Part shown: positions 1 through 5,499 of the stretch, piece by piece
How positions within the stretch are numbered: position 1 is the first letter of the stretch
How the letters are laid out: every line of letters begins with the position of its first letter
Source: Bacteroidales bacterium UBA6207
Lineage (GTDB): Bacteria; Bacteroidota; Bacteroidia; Bacteroidales; F082
NCBI GenBank assembly: GCA_002421995.1
Contig: DISP01000050.1
Location: 1-6,671, forward strand
Direction of reading: 5' to 3'
DNA: 6,671 bases
Notes under the pieces: model-generated
What the model saw: only the letters and a program-made list of their open reading frames with translations
The model's database searches: none
What the model was told of the DNA's origin: nothing
Program-made: the position numbers and the translations under genes

Positions 1-1004
1 AAAACAAAATATTGTATCAGCACAAAATCTTTGCCGTCGTTCACCAAGGCATACATTCTGTCGAGGTCAACAGGTTGAAGGCTAAGCTCATCCACAGTAT
101 TTTGATCTCTGCGCTTTTTGGTAAATGTTGTCACCTCAAAAGATTGACCGTGTATATCAGTCAATTTCAGCTTGTGAAGAAAAGGTGAGGAGGTGATTGA
201 ATCAATCATATTCTTTGGAAGATTGTTGAGCAGCGATTCAAAGCGAATATCGGCAAAGGCAGTAAGAAAGTTTAGCACACGGATGGTGTCATATGCTTCC
301 ATCTGTTGCTGCCTATTGAGCAAAGTAATTGAATAGCTGTGTTTTCCGGTTCTTTCGAGTTGGTAGCTTTCATCAGGTTTTTTGTTGAACTCGAGACGTA
401 CGCTGGAGATGTCGTTGAGTTTGGTACGAAACACCGTATGATCCCGCCAGTTGTCCTGAATGGACGAATAGCGTGTTGAAAGAAAACCTTTAAACCCGGT
501 AATTTGCATGATGTAGGCTGTTTCGGCACCTTCTTTCAGCATAAACGTACCGAGGTTGTCTTTCGGAGCATCGCCCACATAATACACAAGGCTTTTTACT
601 TCACGCGGAAAAAGCGACAAGCCAAAAACTTCGATCCTTGGCAGCTGCTGATACACCTCTACTTTCACAGCCATACCCGCCATACGGGTGATCACATTGT
701 CCTGAGAGGCCTTTGAAACGGGCGTCCTGACACGCAATTTCATCATGGTATTGAGCAGGTCGTCCACTTTGCGTGTTTGTGCTTTGAAGTGTTTGTTAAC
801 GGTCCAGCCATCTGCCACTCTTTCGAGCAGCACTTCATTGTCATCCATTCCTGCTATAAAAATCCGCGTCACGCTGGCGGTATCGCTCACTGCAAAGGAT
901 GCGTCATCATGCAGGGTGTTTTTCTGCTGATTGGTCCAATACAGGGCCAAAGCGATCAAGATTAGGACAAAGGTGAGGAGGAATGCAATGCGGTTATTTT
1001 TCAT
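1..1004 (-). CDS. DUF4340 domain-containing protein, C-terminus cut by left edge
   Basis: The frame starts at the ATG at 1004 and stays open through 334 codons to the left edge, so the stop lies outside the window. The product begins with a short basic N-terminus and one hydrophobic segment (about residues 7-23), then a long soluble region, which suggests a protein anchored in the inner membrane and facing the periplasm. Conserved-looking stretches are DGWTVN (65-70), YYVGDAPKDNLGTFML (141-156), a YIMQITGF-like stretch (164-171) and a NWRDHTVF motif (185-192). These resemble Bacteroidota DUF4340 proteins, which are commonly encoded just downstream of GldG-type genes. The gene starts 10 bp after the gldG stop, so it is almost certainly co-transcribed with gldFG and probably works with that ABC complex; its biochemical role is unknown. 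The start is preceded by an A-rich run rather than a Shine-Dalgarno sequence. The family call is from recall of motifs, not a search. Confidence 0.85.
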   Translation of the reverse strand, partial: MKNNRIAFLLTFVLILIALALYWTNQQKNTLHDDASFAVSDTASVTRIFIAGMDDNEVLLERVADGWTVNKHFKAQTRKVDDLLNTMMKLRVRTPVSKASQDNVITRMAGMAVKVEVYQQLPRIEVFGLSLFPREVKSLVYYVGDAPKDNLGTFMLKEGAETAYIMQITGFKGFLSTRYSSIQDNWRDHTVFRTKLNDISSVRLEFNKKPDESYQLERTGKHSYSITLLNRQQQMEAYDTIRVLNFLTAFADIRFESLLNNLPKNMIDSITSSPFLHKLKLTDIHGQSFEVTTFTKKRRDQNTVDELSLQPVDLDRMYALVNDGKDFVLIQYFV

Positions 1005-1014
1005 TTTTTTTGAA

Positions 1015-2784
1015 TCATTTAACAGGTTTACGGCTGTATTTGCGCTTGCGAAGCATGAAGAGCAGTGCTCCGGCAGCAAAAACAAGAAGCACAGGCGCTG
1101 CCACGTTTACAACCTGCCACATCAGTTTATTTTTATTCAGCTTTGTTAGGTCGAGTGTACGGTTGGTCCGTTCTCTGGACCGGATGCTGACAAGGCTGCT
1201 TTCATCGGCAAGATAGCTGATGGCGTTGAGCAGAAAATCTTTATTGCCGTAGGTCCTGCGGGTGTACTGATCAAAACCGAGTGGCAGCGAATATCCCTGG
1301 GGCACATGAAACTGGTTGCGGGCAATGTCACCGTCAGCAACAACGATCATGGCTGTGTTACGGCTGTGGTCGAGGAAACCAATCTCTTTGCTGTCGGCAA
1401 TTTCAGGTGCAATACGATTGGCAAACAAGGAGGAAAACTGCCCCTCGAGCAACCAAGCAACTATCTGTCCTTTACGGTTGTATTGCCGCTGGTCGGGTTG
1501 TTCGCGCAACATGGCAAGACTGATGAGTGCCGGAGTGCCGCTCATGCGTGAGTAATCCGAAGTTTTTAACAATGGCGTCTTATTCACAAGAGCGACTTCA
1601 ACGGTATCGGCAGAGCTAACAAAGTCAGCCTTCAGGCTGTTGATGTTTCTAACCACGGGGTGTTCCGATGCCTGATTGAGCAAAGGGAAGTAGGGCCACC
1701 TGAAAAATTCTATCTGAGCCTGTCCGCCCACCTGTCCGGTGCGTAAGGGAATCGAAGCACTGTTGATGTCGAGCACGAGGTTCTTATTGAAACGTAGTCC
1801 GTATTTAAATAGCTGGTCGTCAATATTCAGCGGCATATCCACACCAATCGTTGACTCGTTTATCTGAAGACTGTCCATGGTGGCGTTCACCGGATCAATA
1901 AGCCAAAGCACTTTGCCGCCATACATCACATACTGGTCAATGATGAATTTGTCCTTTTCATTAAAAGCCTGCGTCGGTCGTGCAATGACGATGGCTGCAT
2001 AATTGGGTAAAATCCTCACTTCGCCTTTGCTGTCGGGCTCGGAGCGCCGTGTCAGCACTGATATCTGTCCGTCAATCGCCAGACGCTCAACAAGATAGTT
2101 TTGTTGAAGACTCAGTGTCAGGTCGTGTGTTTCGGCAGCCGTGAGTTCGCCATGACCTTCAATAAATGCGATCTGAGGCTTTTGCAATTGCGAGAGCTTG
2201 CGAATCACATCAGCAAGTTTGAACTCAAGGTTTTGAATCGAGTTGTTGAGCACAGCATCAGGCGATGCGTTGAGCTGGTTTTCAAGAAGATCCACTGCAA
2301 ACTCCCTGTCACGATACATAACAAGCGCTCCGGGAAAAATTAGTTTTTGTTCTGTTCCTGACGATGTTCGCATCTGTAACTCAGTGGCATTCAATCCCCT
2401 TTCTGCAAGAGCCTTGATCGTTTCGCCACGTTCCGACGGCCCAACATCCTGCAAGGGGTCAATAAATTCATATGAAATAAATTTATTGTAGGCCCTGAAC
2501 TCATCCAGCAATTCCTTGGTTTCACGGCTTAGTTTCTTGAAACCAGCCGGGAAATCGCCTTCGAGGTAAATTTTGAAAAATACATGGTCGTCCAGCTTTT
2601 TCAGCAAATCTCGTGTTGGTTGCGATAGTGTGAAACGTTTTTCGCTTGTAAGGTCGAAACGGGTGAATAGAAAGCCGCCAATTATGTTGACAGTCAACAA
2701 GATAACAAGAAGTAATCCAAAAGCTGTCAGCTCAGTTTTACGAATACCGGAAAGTTTGTTTGGTTTTTTCATGCTCCTTACCAT
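1015..2784 (-). CDS. gldG: GldG family ABC transporter auxiliary (extracytoplasmic) protein
   Basis: The product is 589 residues, about the usual length for GldG. An N-terminal membrane span (about 19-40) is followed by the family-typical DLTSEKRFTLS (44-54), a long extracytoplasmic region with IAFIEGHGE (205-213), a DQYVMYGGKVLWLIDPV stretch (283-299), VVADGDIARN (481-490) and YGNKDFLLNAISYL (512-525). A C-terminal span (about 559-577) precedes a basic tail. In Flavobacterium, GldG with GldF and the ATPase GldA forms an ABC transporter required for gliding; related proteins also occur in non-gliding bacteria, so motility cannot be concluded. The long start (ATG at 2784) overlaps the gldF stop by 7 bp. 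A second in-frame ATG at 2772 gives MKKPNK, lies 5 bp after the gldF stop and has a GGAG only 1 nt upstream. The shorter form looks at least as likely. Confidence 0.93.
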   Translation of the reverse strand: MVRSMKKPNKLSGIRKTELTAFGLLLVILLTVNIIGGFLFTRFDLTSEKRFTLSQPTRDLLKKLDDHVFFKIYLEGDFPAGFKKLSRETKELLDEFRAYNKFISYEFIDPLQDVGPSERGETIKALAERGLNATELQMRTSSGTEQKLIFPGALVMYRDREFAVDLLENQLNASPDAVLNNSIQNLEFKLADVIRKLSQLQKPQIAFIEGHGELTAAETHDLTLSLQQNYLVERLAIDGQISVLTRRSEPDSKGEVRILPNYAAIVIARPTQAFNEKDKFIIDQYVMYGGKVLWLIDPVNATMDSLQINESTIGVDMPLNIDDQLFKYGLRFNKNLVLDINSASIPLRTGQVGGQAQIEFFRWPYFPLLNQASEHPVVRNINSLKADFVSSADTVEVALVNKTPLLKTSDYSRMSGTPALISLAMLREQPDQRQYNRKGQIVAWLLEGQFSSLFANRIAPEIADSKEIGFLDHSRNTAMIVVADGDIARNQFHVPQGYSLPLGFDQYTRRTYGNKDFLLNAISYLADESSLVSIRSRERTNRTLDLTKLNKNKLMWQVVNVAAPVLLVFAAGALLFMLRKRKYSRKPVK

Positions 2785-3509
2785 TTACGACTTGACAACG
2801 AAAGACGGGTTAGGCCCAAAAACAAGGCAATCAGACTTGCAAAATAAAGCAGGTCGCGTGTGTCAATCACACCACGGCTGATGGACTGATAATGTGTTTC
2901 GATGCCAAGCTGTTGAATCAACAGGTCGGCGGGGCCAAACAAGGACAATGAAAAAATAAAATCGAATCCGATATACATAAATCCGCTTAGTAAGACCGCG
3001 AGAATAAATGCAATAATCTGATTATCTGTTAAACTACTACTAAAAAGACCGATTGCCACAAATGCAGCAGAAAGCAAAAACAAGCCTGCATAGGCACCGG
3101 CAATGCCACCGGTGTCGAGGTTTCCGGGCGGAAGGCCAAGCCTGTAAACCGAAATAAAATATACAAGTGTGGGCAAAAGGCTCAGCAAAACCAAAGCCAG
3201 TCCGGCCAAAAATTTTGCACCGATAATCTGCATGTCGGTTAGCGGCTTGGTAAGCAAAAGCTCCATTGTTCCTGATCTTTGTTCTTCGGCAAAGGAGCGC
3301 ATGGTGACGGCAGGCACGAGGAATAAAAATACAAAGGGCGCCATGATAAAAAGTCCATCGAGGCTCGCATAACCAAAATCAGGGATATTGAAATCTGTCG
3401 GAAATACCCACAGAAACAAGCCGTTGATCAGCAGAAAAACGCCCATGACCAGGTATCCGATAAGAGAATGCAGGAAGCTGCGTATTTCCTTTTTAAAGAG
3501 TGCTGTCAT
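2778..3509 (-). CDS. gldF: GldF family ABC-2 type permease
   Basis: The product is 243 residues, a typical length for the inner-membrane permease GldF. About six hydrophobic segments are visible (roughly 17-37, 54-70, 100-120, 136-156, 163-183 and 219-236). Between the second and third lies the hallmark ABC-2 cytoplasmic stretch, SFAEEQRSGTMELLLTKPL (72-90) followed by TDMQIIGAKF (91-100), which in this family is thought to contact the ATPase. The gene is first in the operon with gldG and the DUF4340 gene, and its stop overlaps the longer gldG start, consistent with translational coupling. A TAnnTTTG promoter element ends 27 bp upstream of the ATG. No ATPase gene is adjacent; in Flavobacterium gldA is also encoded apart from gldFG. 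The transported substrate is unknown. Confidence 0.95.
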   Translation of the reverse strand: MTALFKKEIRSFLHSLIGYLVMGVFLLINGLFLWVFPTDFNIPDFGYASLDGLFIMAPFVFLFLVPAVTMRSFAEEQRSGTMELLLTKPLTDMQIIGAKFLAGLALVLLSLLPTLVYFISVYRLGLPPGNLDTGGIAGAYAGLFLLSAAFVAIGLFSSSLTDNQIIAFILAVLLSGFMYIGFDFIFSLSLFGPADLLIQQLGIETHYQSISRGVIDTRDLLYFASLIALFLGLTRLSLSSRKW

Positions 3510-3536
3510 TGTTCTTGATAGATTCCTTTAGAGCTG

Positions 3537-3544
3537 CAAAAGTA
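3537..3544 (-). promoter_or_regulatory. Candidate -7 promoter element of gldF operon
   Basis: Read on the minus strand this is TACTTTTG, an exact match to the Bacteroidota -7 consensus TAnnTTTG. It would place the transcription start about 20-25 nt upstream of the gldF ATG. No TTTG-like -33 element lies at the usual distance (the nearest TTG is about 25 nt away), so the call rests on the -7 box and its position. Confidence 0.5.
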
Positions 3545-3552
3545 AGGATTTT

Positions 3553-3585
3553 CCGCTTTCGGTGTCAGGCAAGACATTAAAGCGG
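3553..3585 (-). terminator. Hairpin after the YciI-like gene, possible terminator
   Basis: A 7-bp outer stem (CCGCTTT at 3553-3559 with AAAGCGG at 3579-3585) encloses a 4-bp inner stem (TGTC at 3563-3566 with GACA at 3573-3576) around the loop AGGCAA. It begins 3 bp beyond the stop codon of the upstream minus-strand gene and ends just before the gldF -7 element. There is no U-tract on the 3' side, so it is either a weak or atypical terminator or a 3'-end stabilising hairpin. Confidence 0.35.
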
Positions 3586-3588
3586 CTA

Positions 3589-4050
3589 TCAAGGGTTTTC
3601 TGCAGCAATTTTCTTATGCACTTCGAGGTAAACGGGCAATGCAGCCGAACCATACCAGGGAACGAGCTCCACTTCAAAAAGATGGCTTGCAATGGCAGGA
3701 TCAGAAAGCATCATCGAATCGGCTTCGGTTTTGCTGCTTGTGTTGAGGATAAACAATCCCCTGTAATTCAAATCATTCTTACCAAAAGGGCCGGCAACCA
3801 CGAGTTTTCCGGCATCTGCCAATCGCGAGATGTTGTTCATATGGCCGCGGAAAAGACTGTCGCGTACGGCTTTGTCAGTTGTGACAAACGAACCGGTTTT
3901 GAGTAAAGCAAAATAATAGGACTTCATACCATATTTGTCGGCGCCAAGTTTTCGTGCCTGAAGGCTGTCAAACGTATGTTCATGGCTTTGCGACTGAACC
4001 GCAAAAGCTGAAAGCACTATCAAGCCCGCTATAAGAAGAAAGATTTTCAT
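3589..4050 (-). CDS. Exported YciI-like (YCII domain) protein
   Basis: The product is 153 residues. The first 20 or so (MKIFLLIAGLIVLSAFAVQS) form a clear Sec-type signal peptide without a lipobox cysteine, so the mature protein is probably periplasmic. The rest resembles the YCII fold: a YYFALLKTG strand (45-53), a conserved-looking His70 in RGHMNNISRLADAGKLVVAG (68-87) followed by PFG, a GLFIL strand (98-102), DP at 117-118, and FEVELVPW (125-132) at the end of the domain. YciI-like proteins are small ferredoxin-like-fold proteins, often assumed to be enzymes because of a conserved His-Asp pair, but their reaction is mostly unknown. The gene is separated from gldF by a hairpin and a promoter-like element and is divergent from the gpsA-like gene, so it is probably a single-gene transcript. 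The domain call is from motif recall. Confidence 0.75.
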   Translation of the reverse strand: MKIFLLIAGLIVLSAFAVQSQSHEHTFDSLQARKLGADKYGMKSYYFALLKTGSFVTTDKAVRDSLFRGHMNNISRLADAGKLVVAGPFGKNDLNYRGLFILNTSSKTEADSMMLSDPAIASHLFEVELVPWYGSAALPVYLEVHKKIAAENP

Positions 4051-4084
4051 TCTGAAATGGGTATTTTAAACAACTTTAGATAAT

Positions 4085-4244
4085 TGATCACAAAACTAAT
4101 CATTTTGGCTTTGCTTCACCCGGCTGTCCGACCAGTGGCTTCATTACAAAATTTGATGCAAATGATCCGAAAGAGCAGTAGATTTCACGTAAAATTCCTG
4201 CCGATTACAGAGTTAGTTGATATAATATATTGATTTTGTGATCA
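4085..4244. repeat. 11-bp inverted repeat, arms 4085-4095 and 4234-4244
   Basis: The left arm reads TGATCACAAAA and the right arm TTTTGTGATCA, an exact reverse complement, with 138 bp between them. The left arm overlaps the candidate -7 element of the YciI-like gene. In the right arm the same context reads TTGATTTTG on the plus strand, one base away from a TAnnTTTG box. The arms could be a paired operator or related promoter elements; chance is not excluded. Confidence 0.4.
4091..4098 (-). promoter_or_regulatory. Candidate -7 promoter element of the YciI-like gene
   Basis: On the minus strand this reads TAGTTTTG, an exact TAnnTTTG match, 40 bp upstream of the ATG at 4050. No TTTG-type -33 box is visible at 17-23 bp upstream. 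It lies partly inside the left arm of the 11-bp inverted repeat. Confidence 0.35.
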
Positions 4245-4292
4245 TTACATTTATACGCTTCAAATATAAGCTGTAGCGGGGAAACCCGACTC

Positions 4293-4321
4293 TTTGCATT
4301 CCGGTAAAATGTATAATTTCG
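4293..4321 (+). promoter_or_regulatory. gpsA: Candidate promoter of the gpsA-like gene
   Basis: TTTG at 4293-4296 is followed after 17 bp by TAATTTCG at 4314-4321, which matches TAnnTTTG at all but one position. The spacing fits the Bacteroidota pattern, and the expected start would give a leader of roughly 20 nt before the ATG at 4348. Confidence 0.45.
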
Positions 4322-4347
4322 CAACCTAACCACACAACGCTTTATTA

Positions 4348-5355
4348 ATGCACACACACGGAAGATTGACCACCATCGTATTTGTCGGCAGCGGCGCGAT
4401 ATCAACAGCACTTGGAAACATTTTAGCTGCAGATGAAGACCTGAGTGTTTGGTTGCTTTCTATCGAAGAGGAGGTGATTCAATCAATCAACGAACAGCAT
4501 GTAAACAGCAGTTATTTTCCTAATTTTCAGCTAAATCCATTGTTGAAGGCCACCTCTGACAAATCTGTTTTGAGCAATGCCGACATCGTTTTTCTGGGCA
4601 TTCCTTCTACAGCTATTGTGGGATATTTGTCAGAAACAGCCAATCTGTTGCGCCCAAACACCTTGCTTGTCAACCTCGCCAAAGGTTTCGGGCCGAGCCA
4701 CAGGCTGATCCCCGAATCGGTGAAAGATTTTTTGCCACATGAGATGGTCGTGATGAAAGGCCCGTCATTTGCGCGGGAAATCATCAACCGCCAACCAACC
4801 GCTTTCACCATTGCTGCCGAAAGCAATAAAAGCTTCGCCCTTTTCAAAGAGCTTTTTGATGGCACTTCGGTCTATCTCGATTTCAGCACCGACCTTGCCG
4901 GCGTAGAGTATTCAAGTATTCTTAAAAATATCTATGCCATCATCATCGGCATTGTTGATGCCAATTTCGACTCGCCAAACCTCAGGTCGCTGGTGCTTTC
5001 GCGCGCCATCAACGAGATGCGCAGCCTGATGGTTCATTTTGGTGGTCAAAGTGAAACGATTTTCAAATACTGTGGTTTTGGCGATTTTTCACTCACCGCA
5101 CTCAACGATCTGAGCCGCAACCGAACACTGGGATTGCTCATTGGCAAAGGCTTTTTCACACAGGGCATTTCGGAAAAAGTGGTCCTCGAAGGCCGGATTG
5201 CCGTAAATGTTTTCTTCGACCTGCTGCAACGCGAAGGTTTTTCGCCGGACACTTTCCCTTTGATGCACGAACTGTGGAAAGTGTTCAATGAAAAATATGA
5301 AACCAAAAAATTTGTTGAACGGATTTTGCTTTCCGCATCTTCTACTGAGTACTAA
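4348..5355 (+). CDS. gpsA: NAD(P)H-dependent glycerol-3-phosphate dehydrogenase-like protein (divergent GpsA)
   Basis: The product is 335 residues, the normal GpsA length. GpsA reduces dihydroxyacetone phosphate to sn-glycerol 3-phosphate in the cytoplasm for phospholipid synthesis. Recognisable motifs are the N-terminal nucleotide-binding loop GSGAISTALG (14-23), AKGF (111-114), GPSFAREI (138-145), the likely catalytic lysine Lys193 in LKNIYAI, the GFGDFSLT motif with Asp246, SRNRTLG (256-262) and a late EG (281-282). Several positions depart from textbook GpsA: Ser19 replaces the third glycine of GxGxxG, the usual glycine-rich GxGxN loop is replaced by NFDSPN (206-211), and the TRG motif is SRA (218-220). 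It may therefore be a lineage-specific version or a paralogue with altered cofactor or substrate. The ATG at 4348 leaves only eight residues before the first strand and fits the promoter; no Shine-Dalgarno sequence is visible. Confidence 0.87.
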   Translation: MHTHGRLTTIVFVGSGAISTALGNILAADEDLSVWLLSIEEEVIQSINEQHVNSSYFPNFQLNPLLKATSDKSVLSNADIVFLGIPSTAIVGYLSETANLLRPNTLLVNLAKGFGPSHRLIPESVKDFLPHEMVVMKGPSFAREIINRQPTAFTIAAESNKSFALFKELFDGTSVYLDFSTDLAGVEYSSILKNIYAIIIGIVDANFDSPNLRSLVLSRAINEMRSLMVHFGGQSETIFKYCGFGDFSLTALNDLSRNRTLGLLIGKGFFTQGISEKVVLEGRIAVNVFFDLLQREGFSPDTFPLMHELWKVFNEKYETKKFVERILLSASSTEY

Positions 5356-5418
5356 CTCTTTTCAGCCTTCGCGTAAATCAGGTGCAACACACCACTTTGC
5401 CGGGGTTGAAGAAATTTC

Positions 5419-5448
5419 TTTGCAGATTTGCATATTTTCATACTTTTG
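5419..5448 (+). promoter_or_regulatory. Candidate promoter of the right-hand membrane protein gene
   Basis: TTTG at 5419-5422, an 18-bp spacer and an exact TACTTTTG at 5441-5448 make this the best promoter match in the window. The predicted leader is about 45 nt to the ATG at 5500. It indicates that the downstream gene is transcribed separately from the gpsA-like gene. The rest of the 5356-5499 gap shows no strong terminator hairpin. Confidence 0.6.
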
Positions 5449-5499
5449 AAAATCGTGCCAAAACCTTGTCACCATAACTTACGAAATACGAAAGCCAGG

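Larger units (their letters stand above)
4051..4347. other. Divergent intergenic region
   Basis: This AT-rich 297-bp gap separates the starts of the minus-strand YciI-like gene and the plus-strand gpsA-like gene. It holds a candidate promoter for each direction, an 11-bp inverted repeat (4085-4095 and 4234-4244), and a tiny CGGG-GAAA-CCCG hairpin (4277-4288) just upstream of the gpsA -33 box. I see no tRNA-like fold, no conserved small RNA and no credible small gene in it. Confidence 0.7.

Noticed and set aside
272..529. Open frame of 85 codons on the minus strand
   Set aside because: It lies wholly inside the DUF4340 gene in another frame, with Cys- and Ser-rich low-quality protein and no recognisable motif.
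504..1216. Several overlapping plus-strand open frames
   Set aside because: They are antisense to the DUF4340 and gldG genes and overlap each other in different frames, which indicates shadows of the coding strand.
1281..1555. Plus-strand open frames of about 80 codons
   Set aside because: Antisense shadows of the gldG coding sequence; three frames are open at once and none has family-like motifs.
3562..3906. 114-codon plus-strand open frame opposite the YciI-like gene
   Set aside because: The opposite strand encodes a protein with a signal peptide and YCII-like motifs; this frame has no recognisable domain.
4100..4200. Possible RNA gene in the GC-richer patch around 4120-4140
   Set aside because: I could not form a cloverleaf or a stable extended hairpin, and there is no CCA-type end or T-loop sequence.
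4205..4411. 68-codon minus-strand frame across the divergent intergenic region
   Set aside because: It overlaps the start of the gpsA-like gene and its promoter, the protein has an unnatural composition rich in Arg and Cys, and no promoter serves it.
4527..5306. Minus-strand open frames inside the gpsA-like gene
   Set aside because: Antisense shadows of a clearly conserved enzyme gene.
5380..5400. Possible terminator hairpin after the gpsA-like gene (GGTG-CAACA-CACC)
   Set aside because: The stem is only 4 bp and no T-tract follows, so it is not distinguishable from chance.
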